DNA from: Lachnoclostridium sp. UBA1308 | GTDB taxonomy: Bacteria > Bacillota > Clostridia > Lachnospirales > Lachnospiraceae | Assembly: GCA_002307215.1 (NCBI GenBank) | Contig: DBTU01000012.1 | Span: forward strand, 1 to 64,000 | Reading direction: 5' to 3' | DNA: 64,000 nucleotides | In this document: piece after piece, positions 1 to 8,090 of the stretch | Layout: every line of letters begins with the position of its first letter | How positions within the stretch are numbered: the first letter of the stretch is position 1 | The notes under the pieces: generated by a model | What the model saw: the letters and a program-made list of their open reading frames with translations, nothing else | Told to the model about the DNA's origin: nothing | Databases searched by the model: none | Program-made: the position numbers and the translations under genes

Positions 1-220
1 ACCACTCGACATCTGGTGCATCACTAACATTCAGACAAACCGTAGCTTCATAGTTAAATTTTTTGATCTTTTTAGGTAACATGATAGTAGTCGTCGGATT
101 ATCATAAATATATTTAACACCATCCACACCATTTTGAATTGAAAGAGCATCTTCGATATCCTCGAGGGACATCCCCCAATGCAATTCATCAATGGGTGGC
201 TGAAAACCATATTTGTAATA
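1..220 (-). pseudogene. Open frame of unknown protein, no clear start, runs off the left edge
   Basis: The minus strand is open from base 220 down to base 1. It encodes a protein-like stretch beginning about YKYGFQPPIDELHWGMSLED and continuing past the window edge. It lies in the same frame as the upstream peptidase and is separated from it only by that gene's TAA stop. I see no good start: the first ATG is internal (MSLEDIEDAL) and no ribosome site precedes it. It is either a gene that lost its 5' end or one starting at an unusual codon such as the TTG before HWG. Function not recognised. Confidence 0.4.
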
Positions 221-1045
221 TTAATCCATTTTCTTCTGAAAATGCTGATAATCCTTTGAATTTACCCATGCTCCACCCCAGGTAAATCCATGCTCGGTAA
301 ATGCTTTGTAGCAAGCATCCTCTTTATCAATATAATATTCACAAGCAAGGGAACGGTCGGCATACGAAGAACCATTCTCCGGTGTTATGACCTTCTTGCC
401 GTCCACCGTCCGGACATATGGGTTATACATGGGATTAATGTCTATCGCCAAACCATAACTATGCAGAGAAAGATGGTCTGTGCCATCCACTTTACGATAA
501 TTAAAGGAGGAGGTATTATCCGCTGTCATCGAGGTATTATCATCCGCATCATATTCATCCACTAAAACCATTCGTTCAATCGGATACTTCTCATCATAAA
601 GTTCCCGGAAAATCTCTATAATATCCTTCGCAATTGCTTTATTTACAATGAGCTCGCCTCTATGTGACTCGCCGTCAAAGCCCACGTACAGCACCCTGAC
701 ATAACGAAGTTCCTCATAAGGAACCTCACAATTATCTTTATAGGATTTCCCCTGTATTCTATCCTTTATCTCGTCAGAAAGTTCTTCATAATAGAATTCC
801 TTTGAAATGTCCTCCCCGATTGCTTCCATAATATCCCCCTCCGGTGTAGGTGTGATTGTATCCTCCGGTTCTTCGGTTATAGTCGGCAAGATGGTAGTTG
901 CTGGCTCCGGTGTAGGTGTGATTGTCATGCCGATATCACCGCTATCTTGCTTTCCCTGATTCGCAGGCCGGTCTACCTTATAATTACAAGCTACCAGATA
1001 AACACAAGTCAGTAAAATTGCGGCAATCAATCCACATTTTTGCAA
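221..1045 (-). CDS. M15-family (VanY-like) D-Ala-D-Ala carboxypeptidase-type lipoprotein
   Basis: Predicted cell-surface zinc peptidase that trims peptidoglycan stem peptides. The N-terminus is a lipoprotein signal with lipobox LVAC at about residues 17-20, followed by a Pro/Thr-rich linker (PTPEP, TPTPEG) to about residue 70. The C-terminal domain carries the M15 zinc motif HSYGLAIDINP (His and Asp ligands) and the terminal DYQHFQKK that should give the third His ligand. The usual catalytic Glu before that His is not obvious (Asp-Tyr-Gln). Translation appears to begin at TTG, with GGTGG 6-7 bases upstream. Family assignment is good; the exact substrate is inferred. Confidence 0.8.
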   Translation of the reverse strand: MQKCGLIAAILLTCVYLVACNYKVDRPANQGKQDSGDIGMTITPTPEPATTILPTITEEPEDTITPTPEGDIMEAIGEDISKEFYYEELSDEIKDRIQGKSYKDNCEVPYEELRYVRVLYVGFDGESHRGELIVNKAIAKDIIEIFRELYDEKYPIERMVLVDEYDADDNTSMTADNTSSFNYRKVDGTDHLSLHSYGLAIDINPMYNPYVRTVDGKKVITPENGSSYADRSLACEYYIDKEDACYKAFTEHGFTWGGAWVNSKDYQHFQKKMD

Positions 1046-1143
1046 TTTAATCCACCGAGCCTTTCGTAGTTAAGCAATATGCATGCCTTAAAACAAACAT
1101 ATCCAAATCGGGCTAGAAACACAATATTAAAATATGCAGAATA

Positions 1144-1217
1144 TGAAAATGAATTTCCAATGAAATTCATTTTTATATTCCTAATGGCTCGCATGATTTA
1201 TGCGAGACTGTTTTCGC
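1144..1217. repeat. Intergenic palindromic repeat, copy 1
   Basis: Two hairpins in tandem. The first has a 12-bp perfect stem AAAATGAATTTC at 1146-1157 and 1162-1173. The second is CTCGCAT at 1188-1194 paired with ATGCGAG at 1200-1206. The same order and sequence recur at about 46960-47055, and a partial copy is at about 48803-48850. It sits directly downstream of the minus-strand gene ending at 1219, so it may also act as a 3' transcript structure. Confidence 0.7.
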
Positions 1218-1218
1218 C

Positions 1219-1488
1219 TTAACCCTCTTCTATTACATGAATTTCAAGATAATCAAAATCCACCGGTTCCATAAAGTTATCCTGTGTAAATCTTGTCTTA
1301 TCATGCTTCTTAAAATCTTCAATGGTGACATTCAGCCAAATCGGCTTGGACAGATCGTAAGTATTGCAGATTTCATCGATCGCCAAAAAGATCTTCTGCG
1401 TCCTACTTATGTCCCCTTTGTCATTACATACCACCATATCCTTAATCATTCTATTCTCCTTAAATACCTTAGCCCATAAACGGAACAT
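1219..1488 (-). CDS. Small conserved-looking protein of unknown function (89 aa)
   Basis: Begins MFRLWAKVFKENRMIKDMVV. It has mixed alpha/beta character, with no membrane segment or signal. An AGAGGA ribosome site lies 7 bases before the ATG at 1488, and base composition matches the neighbours, so I regard it as a real gene. I do not recognise a domain. It is transcribed away from niaR; the 170-base gap between them carries the niaR promoter. Confidence 0.6.
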   Translation of the reverse strand: MFRLWAKVFKENRMIKDMVVCNDKGDISRTQKIFLAIDEICNTYDLSKPIWLNVTIEDFKKHDKTRFTQDNFMEPVDFDYLEIHVIEEG

Positions 1489-1527
1489 GCTTTATCCTCT
1501 TTTCAACTACTGTTATGTCAAACACCT

Positions 1528-1555
1528 TGTCATTTGATTATTCTCAGTATATAAT
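1528..1555 (+). promoter_or_regulatory. Probable sigma-A promoter of niaR
   Basis: TTGTCA at 1528-1533 and TATAAT at 1550-1555, spaced by 16 bases, about 100 bases before the niaR start. No NiaR operator was identified with confidence. Confidence 0.5.
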
Positions 1556-1658
1556 AATCCTGTTAAGATGCATCATAAATACCGATCCTGAACCTGCTTA
1601 AGTTCATGATTATTATATATGTAACGAGTGCCATAAGTCAACAAAGAAGGTGGTCCAA

Positions 1659-2168
1659 ATGGAAGGTAGCAAGCGAAGAGAAGAACTGATAACTATAATA
1701 AAAGATAACAACGAGCCAATCTCCGGTGGGGAGCTGTCGCGTCGCTTGGGCGTCAGCCGACAGGTGATTGTACAAGATATCGCCTTGTTGCGCGCCTCAG
1801 ATATTAATATCCTCTCCACCACAAAGGGGTACCTGATTTATCCGACGGATCATTCTCAAGTGAAACGCATTTTCAGGGTAAAGCATACCACCGAACAGAT
1901 TGAGGATGAGCTATGCACCATCGTAGATAACGGAGGCAAGATACTTGATGTTTTAGTAAACCATGAAATCTACGGTGATATTACTACCGCATTAATTATA
2001 CGAAACCGTCAGGATGTATATGACTTTGTAAATAAGGTAAGAGAGAAGAAAATCGTACCGTTAAAAGAATTAACAGATGGCATACACCGGCATACCGTGG
2101 AGGCAGACACAGAAGCAACTCTGGACCGAATCCAACGCGCACTACAAGAAAAAGGATATATATATTAA
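1659..2168 (+). CDS. niaR: NiaR-type niacin-responsive transcriptional repressor
   Basis: Predicted DNA-binding repressor of niacin/NAD uptake and synthesis genes. The N-terminal 60 residues are an HTH_11 winged helix (ELSRRLGVSRQVIVQDIALLR). The C-terminal part is a 3H domain, named for three conserved histidines, visible in VNHEIYGD and DGIHRHTVEA. Length (169 aa) is normal for the family. I prefer the ATG at 1659 over an upstream GTG at 1650, because AAGGTGG lies 5 bases before it and overlaps the GTG. No NAD gene adjoins it, so its targets are elsewhere. Confidence 0.85.
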   Translation: MEGSKRREELITIIKDNNEPISGGELSRRLGVSRQVIVQDIALLRASDINILSTTKGYLIYPTDHSQVKRIFRVKHTTEQIEDELCTIVDNGGKILDVLVNHEIYGDITTALIIRNRQDVYDFVNKVREKKIVPLKELTDGIHRHTVEADTEATLDRIQRALQEKGYIY

Positions 2169-2207
2169 AAACGAGTGAGACGCTTTTCCAGCGAGCTCAC
2201 TCGTTTT
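2168..2207. terminator. Bidirectional terminator between niaR and the SpoIIQ-like gene
   Basis: A perfect 12-bp stem (AAAACGAGTGAG at 2168-2179 with CTCACTCGTTTT at 2196-2207) carries T-rich flanks on both strands between convergent genes. Confidence 0.8.
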
Positions 2208-2225
2208 GTGTATTGTCTTAATTGA

Positions 2226-3095
2226 TTAACGCAAATATAACATGGGATTTACTGCTTCATCATTTTGTACTACTTCAAAATATAGATTACATCCTTCTAC
2301 AACATAGTATTTTGTAGGATCTGCAACTGTTCCGATTACATCGCTCTCCTTAACACTATCTCCAACCTTCAAGGATACGCTCTCCTTATCAAGCTGGCCA
2401 TATACCAGATTAAAGCCGTTACCGATACTCATTGTAACGGTATACCCGGTCTCTTCATTGTCTGCAATGGCGGTTACAATACCGTCAGTCGAAGCCTGTA
2501 CATCTTCTCCAACCTTTGCACTGATAATGATAGCCGGATTACATTGATACTGCATTAATGTAGCAAAATAGGTTGTGTGATCCATACTGAAGTCCATAAT
2601 CACATCACCTTTAACCGGCCATAGAAGACCGTCTTCCGTATTGAAGGAAAGTGCTTCTAAAGCGGTTGTATTATCCGGTTCTACCGAACCGCTTGATGTC
2701 TCGACAGCAGCATCTTCCTTCTGCGTGTCATCGCCTTTTGCCAGATCCGTGTCATCTTCCACATTAGAATAATCATCTAATTCCACATCATTGCTAGCTA
2801 CATCCTGGCTCTTGACATCATTTGCTGCGGTATCATCAGAAACATCACTTGTGTTATTAGCGACGTCCTCGGATACCGGGTTACCTTCAGCCACCTGAGC
2901 ATCATTATCTCCGGCTGCTATGTTATTGTCGGTGTCGGTATCATTTAGATCTACATATTGCTGATCCTCCGGTGTCTGACTGGAGGATAACTGAGATCCA
3001 ATGAAAGCAACTGCAGCGATTGCTATCACTCCGACAAACAATAACACATAATAACCTTTTCCCTTAAAAAACTCAGAAAATTTGTTCTTTTTCAC
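2226..3095 (-). CDS. SpoIIQ-like membrane protein with degenerate LytM/M23 domain
   Basis: Single-pass membrane protein with one segment at about residues 14-34 (YYVLLFVGVIAIAAVAF). A long acidic Asp/Asn/Ser linker follows, then a C-terminal LytM/M23 fold (VGEDVQASTDGIVTAI ... VKESDVIGTVADP). The usual M23 HxH site is absent: the strand reads NLYFEV where active enzymes have HLHFE. The domain is therefore probably structural, as in SpoIIQ of Bacillus, which bridges the forespore and mother-cell membranes. The start is taken as GTG at 3095, with GAGGTGAT upstream; a longer reading adds an unlikely 23-residue leader. SpoIIQ identity is inferred from architecture. Confidence 0.6.
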   Translation of the reverse strand: MKKNKFSEFFKGKGYYVLLFVGVIAIAAVAFIGSQLSSSQTPEDQQYVDLNDTDTDNNIAAGDNDAQVAEGNPVSEDVANNTSDVSDDTAANDVKSQDVASNDVELDDYSNVEDDTDLAKGDDTQKEDAAVETSSGSVEPDNTTALEALSFNTEDGLLWPVKGDVIMDFSMDHTTYFATLMQYQCNPAIIISAKVGEDVQASTDGIVTAIADNEETGYTVTMSIGNGFNLVYGQLDKESVSLKVGDSVKESDVIGTVADPTKYYVVEGCNLYFEVVQNDEAVNPMLYLR

Positions 3096-3352
3096 TGTTA
3101 TCACCTCGATATTATTCTTCACAGATAATAATTTATTTATACTAAAGAGTCTTAGCATTTTCAAAACTCTTTATTCACATTTACCCCACTGAATTATTTT
3201 CAAGCCCCGTTAAAATGTGGAGGATGTACCAGCTTTTCTTGGCTTCCAGTTATGGAAAATGCATTTGTGAATTACAACCTTATTATTTCCATATATTAAG
3301 TTTTTAGTCTTAATCTTCGGATATTATTTTGAGGAGTTTTCAGTTATTCTTA

Positions 3353-3380
3353 TTGACATTTGAACAGAAATCTATAGAAT
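3353..3380 (+). promoter_or_regulatory. Promoter of tRNA-Gly
   Basis: TTGACA at 3353-3358 and TAGAAT at 3375-3380, spacer 16 bases. The tRNA begins 9 bases downstream at 3389. Confidence 0.7.
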
Positions 3381-3388
3381 AGAAATAT

Positions 3389-3459
3389 GCGGATATGGTT
3401 CAGTGGTAGAATATGAGCTTCCCAAGCTTAGGATGCGGGTTCGATTCCCGTTATCCGCT
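3389..3459 (+). tRNA. tRNA-Gly, anticodon CCC
   Basis: Full cloverleaf: acceptor GCGGATA with TATCCGC, D arm GTTCAGTGGTAGAAT, and anticodon arm TGAGC-TTCCCAA-GCTTA with anticodon CCC. The T arm is CGGG-TTCGATT-CCCG. CCA is not encoded. Its last 22 bases are repeated downstream, which marks it as a likely integration site. Confidence 0.92.
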
Positions 3460-3460
3460 T
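3439..3460. repeat. Putative attachment core inside the tRNA-Gly 3' end
   Basis: The 22 bases from the T loop to the end of the gene recur exactly at 9855-9876. An 18-base part recurs at 3596-3613, and a 16-of-18 match lies at 13458-13475. Confidence 0.7.
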
Positions 3461-3462
3461 AT

Positions 3463-3510
3463 ATGAGAACAAGGTACTACACCATTTGTGGTGTAGTACC
3501 TTGTTCTCAT
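3463..3510. other. Perfect 22-bp hairpin just downstream of tRNA-Gly
   Basis: Arms at 3463-3484 and 3489-3510 are perfectly complementary with a 4-base loop TTTG. No T-run follows, so it is not a classic terminator. It sits 4 bases past the tRNA, where foreign DNA would begin if the tRNA is an attachment site. The rest of 3511-3675 holds a partial tRNA copy and no convincing gene. Confidence 0.75.
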
Positions 3511-3595
3511 GTCATTGTGTAACCAACCGAAGAAAATCAGCAACGCACGAACCCACTGGCAAAATGTCTTTTCTTGCTAAGCCTTGCTCATGCTT

Positions 3596-3613
3596 TTCGA
3601 TTCCCGTTATCCG
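3596..3613. repeat. Partial copy of the tRNA-Gly 3' end (copy 1)
   Basis: TTCGATTCCCGTTATCCG is identical to 18 bases of the tRNA 3' end. It is preceded by CTCATG, as is the copy at 9855. Confidence 0.75.
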
Positions 3614-3675
3614 TAAACAAATATAATAAACAATTTCTTTGAGCACAGAATCTCATTTACACAAAGCTTCCGTAC

Positions 3676-4218
3676 TTACCAACCTAATTTAGTTACACCT
3701 ATCCCATTACTAATTAACTTTCCTATACTTTCAATCTCTTTATCAAATTCGTCTTTTTTCATTCGCCCCATACATCCTAAAATCCCATTAAATATAAATA
3801 ATGCAATAATCTCGATATTGCAAGAATAATCATGTTGCAATAATTCCTGTCTCTCTATCTTATTATTAAGAAATCCTACTATTTTCTTTAAAAAATTACC
3901 TTCCAATGTATCTGACCATAAGATGCCAACAAATGGATGGGAATAGTATGCCTCACTAAATTTTTTTAGGAATTCCTCCGGTTCTAAATATAACTGTTCA
4001 AATCCATCCATGTTTAGCGAGATATTATTGATAACTTCCTCTTCCAATTCGTCCAAGAGATCATAAATCGTATCATAATGAGCATAAAATGTAGGTTTAC
4101 TGATTTCCGCCTTTTCCGCGAGTTCTCTAATTGTTATCTTTTCTATTGGTTTTTTCTGCGCAAGTTCCAAAAATGTATTTCTAATCAGACGTTTTGTTTT
4201 TTTTACCCTTAAATCCAT
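3676..4218 (-). CDS. TetR/AcrR-family transcriptional regulator
   Basis: The N-terminal TetR helix-turn-helix covers about residues 10-55 (ITIRELAEKAEISKPTFYAHYDTIYDLL). The C-terminal half is helical ligand-binding/dimerisation sequence. It is transcribed divergently from the ABC-2-type membrane protein at 4401 across a 180-base gap, the usual arrangement for a local repressor of an exporter. The inducing ligand cannot be read from sequence. Confidence 0.85.
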   Translation of the reverse strand: MDLRVKKTKRLIRNTFLELAQKKPIEKITIRELAEKAEISKPTFYAHYDTIYDLLDELEEEVINNISLNMDGFEQLYLEPEEFLKKFSEAYYSHPFVGILWSDTLEGNFLKKIVGFLNNKIERQELLQHDYSCNIEIIALFIFNGILGCMGRMKKDEFDKEIESIGKLISNGIGVTKLGW

Positions 4219-4329
4219 AATTTCACCTTATTCTACTTTATTTGATTAACTGTAAATTATCTTCCGTTTTTTAAAATATTAATAGTTGAATTTGTACAAT
4301 TATTTTCGTACTATACCTAATGCAAGACA

Positions 4330-4383
4330 TTTACACAACTTTTTTAAGTTATCTTACCACAGTAAATTATTTTACACAAGTTT
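4330..4383. promoter_or_regulatory. Direct repeats in the TetR/exporter intergenic region
   Basis: TTTACACAACTTT at about 4330-4342 and TTTACACAAGTTT at 4371-4383 lie directly upstream of the exporter ribosome site (AGGAGG). They are candidate regulator-binding sites; there is no stronger palindrome. Confidence 0.35.
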
Positions 4384-4400
4384 AATTAGGAGGATTTAAA

Positions 4401-5579
4401 ATGAAAAAATTATGGAAAGAATTCAAATGCTTTATCACTAACAAATCGACATTTCTTTTAATTTCTTATGTTGTTTTATATCAGATATTTATGATTGGTA
4501 TTTATATTCCAAGCTATTGGAATGTTACAGCGTCCGTTGATAAAATAGTTGTAGCTATTATAAATGAGGATAACGGTTACGGAAAAATCATTGCCTCATC
4601 ACTTACCAGTACTCTTCCTACTGCAGTAATATCTAATCTTTCAAAAGAAAACGCACTGCAACAGCTCAATACCCAAAAGTTAGGACTGATTATATATATC
4701 CCTACTAACTTTACAGCATCCTTGCAAGACGGACAGGTTCCTGAGATTAATTACTATGAAAACGGTACTACTGCCGCAATTTCCAGCGGCATAATTACTT
4801 CTCTGGTCACTACAGTACAGAATAATCTTAAACAGGAGTTTGCTTCCAAAGATACTATAGAAGTACTTAAAAAACTGGGAGTTGATGAAAATACTGCGGC
4901 CTCCATGTCCAACAAAATAAGTGTCGGTATAAACAGCAATACGATTACCATGAACAATACCAAGAATATGCAGAATCAGATGGCACCTTTATTCCTGACG
5001 CTAGCAGGTTATGCCTGCGGCCTTATATGTGCACCGTTTATAATCCGAATGATAATCGGAAATATCGGTGGATTAGGTAAAACTCGTCCTTTAATATATG
5101 GCGAGCTTCTGTGCCTACTGCTTTCACTTGTCGCACCTATAGGAGGAATAGCGATATTCTCCGTATTTAGTTCCTTCCACTTGAGTATATTGCTTAAAAT
5201 ATGGTTTATAGAGATCTTTATTACCTTTGCATCCTTACAGATTAATCTAATAACTAATTATGTTTTTTCCATATTCGGCAATATAATCGGAGTTGGTGTG
5301 TTTCTGGCACAAATAGTTGCAAGCGGTGCTCTTTTTAGTCGTGAAATGATGTTAGTCCCGATGAAATTTATCAGCCATATTACTCCTTTATACTATTCAA
5401 TAAATGAAGTACAAAATTATCTATTCAGCAGTGGAAAATCTAACAATAATATTCTGATACTCCTTTTAATTGTCCTTATTTTAACCTTGATTGTATTTGT
5501 AATTCATGGGGTTAAATTGAATCCTTTTAAGTCACGTAATATCAATAAAACAATACCGATTTTAAATCAGAAAAATTAA
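4401..5579 (+). CDS. YhgE/Pip-like ABC-2-type membrane protein
   Basis: Predicted membrane exporter component (392 aa). One N-terminal membrane segment (about residues 17-36) is followed by a ~180-residue extracytoplasmic domain with the signature VVAIINEDNGYGKIIASSL. Five or six C-terminal membrane segments follow from about residue 195. This is the short form of the YhgE/Pip and ABC-2 permease superfamily; no ATPase is adjacent. The start has an AGGAGG site 8 bases upstream. Control by the divergent TetR is inferred. A longer relative lies at 38887. Confidence 0.75.
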   Translation: MKKLWKEFKCFITNKSTFLLISYVVLYQIFMIGIYIPSYWNVTASVDKIVVAIINEDNGYGKIIASSLTSTLPTAVISNLSKENALQQLNTQKLGLIIYIPTNFTASLQDGQVPEINYYENGTTAAISSGIITSLVTTVQNNLKQEFASKDTIEVLKKLGVDENTAASMSNKISVGINSNTITMNNTKNMQNQMAPLFLTLAGYACGLICAPFIIRMIIGNIGGLGKTRPLIYGELLCLLLSLVAPIGGIAIFSVFSSFHLSILLKIWFIEIFITFASLQINLITNYVFSIFGNIIGVGVFLAQIVASGALFSREMMLVPMKFISHITPLYYSINEVQNYLFSSGKSNNNILILLLIVLILTLIVFVIHGVKLNPFKSRNINKTIPILNQKN

Positions 5580-5601
5580 TATTGATTTTTGATGAGCATA
5601 A

Positions 5602-5639
5602 AAAGACTCCCAAGTTGATAAAACCCTTTGGGAGTCTTT
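5602..5639. terminator. Bidirectional terminator between convergent genes
   Basis: AAAGACTCCCAA at 5602-5613 pairs with TTGGGAGTCTTT at 5628-5639, between the exporter and the AraC gene. Confidence 0.8.
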
Positions 5640-5649
5640 AATACTTCAT

Positions 5650-6435
5650 CTACTTGTACTTACAATGAAGTGTTCTATACATTTTGGGTGCTACCTTATA
5701 GTATTTGGTAAACGTCGCAGAAAAGTTACTGTGAGATGGAAAAGCTAGATAGTACGCAATTTCACTGATAGAATAATTTGTGTTTTCAAGCATTGTCATT
5801 GATGTTTTCAGTTTTTCGTTTCTAATTAACTGAGTAATAGAATAACCGGTTTCTTTTTTAAACCTCCCTGACAGATATTGTGGGGTAACACTGCAATAAA
5901 CGGCAATGTCGCTTAATTTAATCTTGCAATGAAGATGATCAAATATATATGCACGACATTTTTGTATAATAGGTTTGTCAATAGGTTGAGAATTGGCTTC
6001 CTTGACCTTGAAAGCAAAATCCATAGCAGCTACAAACAGAAGAGGTGGCATTTCAGTATGTGAAGTAAAATTATCCACTTTACTCATATAAACATCACTT
6101 AATCGTAGTGCAGCTATTGTCTGAAGTCCGCCTTCAATTGCTGCTCGTGTTAATAAGGTGATACTGACGCACATCATATATTGCGCTTGCTTTAATTTGT
6201 TAGTAGAGAATTGCGGAACCATAAAATTGGAACTTATCTTCGTTGCCAGTATCTTAAGACCCTCAACATCACCCCGCTTGATATAGTCCAGGAAATGCTG
6301 TTCAGCCAGGTAGGCATCATCGTCCAGCAATTCCCGATGTTCAAAAAGAGATTGATGATAAGCACGGACAATTTCTGCAGTACTTGCATTTAATGATGAT
6401 AATTTTTCTTGATTAACTTCAAATAATATTTTCAT
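5650..6435 (-). CDS. AraC-family transcriptional regulator
   Basis: The C-terminal ~100 residues form the double helix-turn-helix of AraC proteins (KLSDIAVYCSVTPQYLSGRF and SISEIAYYLAFPSHSNFSATF). The N-terminal ~160 residues are helical with no cupin motif I can recognise, resembling regulators with a coiled sensor region. It is divergent from the GPH symporter and GH13 genes across 150 bases, so it is probably their activator. The sugar inducer is unknown. Confidence 0.85.
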   Translation of the reverse strand: MKILFEVNQEKLSSLNASTAEIVRAYHQSLFEHRELLDDDAYLAEQHFLDYIKRGDVEGLKILATKISSNFMVPQFSTNKLKQAQYMMCVSITLLTRAAIEGGLQTIAALRLSDVYMSKVDNFTSHTEMPPLLFVAAMDFAFKVKEANSQPIDKPIIQKCRAYIFDHLHCKIKLSDIAVYCSVTPQYLSGRFKKETGYSITQLIRNEKLKTSMTMLENTNYSISEIAYYLAFPSHSNFSATFTKYYKVAPKMYRTLHCKYK

Positions 6436-6585
6436 ACTTAAATTTTAACACAAAGAGATTAAAAATTATATAGTAAGATTAATAATTATGTATTTTATAT
6501 TACCTTTATTTTTTATAATCAAGAAGAATTAAAGTTCATGATAAATTTAATTTCACCACTAATAATGTAGAAGGGGATTAATCGT

Positions 6586-8001
6586 ATGAAAAAAAATGGT
6601 AACATGAAATGCAATGAAAGCGCTCCAAGGAATCACATGAAGACATCCAAAATGGAGAAATTGTTTTATGGATTGGGAGATGTGGGAAATAATATTATTC
6701 TGATGTTTGTATCGTCGTTTTTAACTTTATATTACACTGATAGTGTCGGCATTTCAGCAGCCTTCATAGGTACTATGATGTTAACTACACGTATTCTTGA
6801 TGGTGCCAGCGATATTTTAATGGGTATTGTTATTGATAAAACAAAAACCAGATGGGGGAAAGCCAGACCATGGATATTATTCATGACTATACCCTTTGCC
6901 ATAAGTGCTATACTGGTTTTTCATGTACCAACTGACATGAATGGATCAGCGAAAATGCTATATATATATCTTACCTACATATTATTAACAGTGGTATGTA
7001 ATACAGCGGTTAATTTGGCCTATCTGGCATTGTTACCACGCTTTTCTCTCACATCGAATGATCGCAGTAGCGCTACTGTAGTAAGAAGTTTATTTGCCAT
7101 GTTTGCATCACTTTGCATTGCAATGCTTACTCCTATTTTTCTGGGACGTTTAGGAGGTGTAAACAACCAGCAAGCTTGGTCTACGCTTTCAATTATTTAC
7201 GCATCCCTATCCGGAGTATTTTTATTATTAACTTTTATTGGTGTCAAAGAAAAAGTACTGGTCACCTCAGAGTCTTCCAATAAAGAGTACAAAGAATCGT
7301 TAACGACAACACTTAAAATTTTATTATCAAATAAATACTTCTATATCACAGTCCTACTATTCATTACCTTTTATGTAACCAATGGAAATAGTGGAATAGG
7401 TATTTACTATGCTCGTGATGTACTGGGAAATTCTGAGATATACGGTTTTCAGGCTCTTCTGAGTGTATTACCGATGCTGATTGGTATGCCATTTATGCCT
7501 CTCTTGTTCAAAAAATTCGGGAAAAGAAATATTATAATGACCGGTTTGGCAATATCGGCTTTGGCTTGTTTTGTGGGATTATTAAATCCGCGTTCCATAC
7601 CATTATATTTAAGTGTAATCATTATTCGCGGATTAGGTACTGCCGCACTATCCACTGCAATTTTTACTCTGGCAGGAGATATCGTTGATTACAATGAATG
7701 GAAAACCGGTATTCGTGCAGAAGGTATTGTTACCAGCGCTAATAGTTTTGGAATGAAATTAGGTATTGGCTTAGGTGGAGCTCTATTGGGATGGATGCTG
7801 GCTTGGGGACATTACAATCCTAGCTTAGCGATACAAACATCTCAAACGATTAAATCCATGGTTATATTGGCTTTAGGCATTCCATTGATAGCGTACATCA
7901 TCTGCTTTGTCATGCTGTTTTTCTGGGATCTGGAAAAGTACCAGACAGAGGTGATCAGATTCATAGCGCACAAGTATAATACAGAAAAAGTAGTTAAATA
8001 A
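6586..8001 (+). CDS. GPH-family sugar:cation symporter (MFS fold)
   Basis: A twelve-membrane-segment transporter of 471 aa. The family hallmarks are visible: YGLGDVGNNIILMFVSSFLTLYYTDSVG near residues 29-56 and the loop DKTKTRWGKARPWIL near 85-99. A second signature is DIVDYNEWKTGIRAEGI near 363-379. Members import glycosides, pentosides or hexuronides with Na+ or H+. An AAGGGG ribosome site precedes the ATG. The gene is 90 bases upstream of an alpha-glucosidase and probably co-transcribed with it, pointing to an alpha-glucoside as substrate. Confidence 0.85.
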   Translation: MKKNGNMKCNESAPRNHMKTSKMEKLFYGLGDVGNNIILMFVSSFLTLYYTDSVGISAAFIGTMMLTTRILDGASDILMGIVIDKTKTRWGKARPWILFMTIPFAISAILVFHVPTDMNGSAKMLYIYLTYILLTVVCNTAVNLAYLALLPRFSLTSNDRSSATVVRSLFAMFASLCIAMLTPIFLGRLGGVNNQQAWSTLSIIYASLSGVFLLLTFIGVKEKVLVTSESSNKEYKESLTTTLKILLSNKYFYITVLLFITFYVTNGNSGIGIYYARDVLGNSEIYGFQALLSVLPMLIGMPFMPLLFKKFGKRNIIMTGLAISALACFVGLLNPRSIPLYLSVIIIRGLGTAALSTAIFTLAGDIVDYNEWKTGIRAEGIVTSANSFGMKLGIGLGGALLGWMLAWGHYNPSLAIQTSQTIKSMVILALGIPLIAYIICFVMLFFWDLEKYQTEVIRFIAHKYNTEKVVK

Positions 8002-8090
8002 TTAATTTTTTAATGAGAATATCAAATAAAATAGAGCTCAAGTACTTTTGTCAAAATATACCAAGCCAAGCGAAAGGAATGTAAGTTATT

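Noticed and set aside
3511..3595. Minus-strand frame reading HEQGLARKDILPVGSCVADF, considered as an integrase tail
   Set aside because: Only ~26 codons and no match to tyrosine recombinase motifs that I can recognise.
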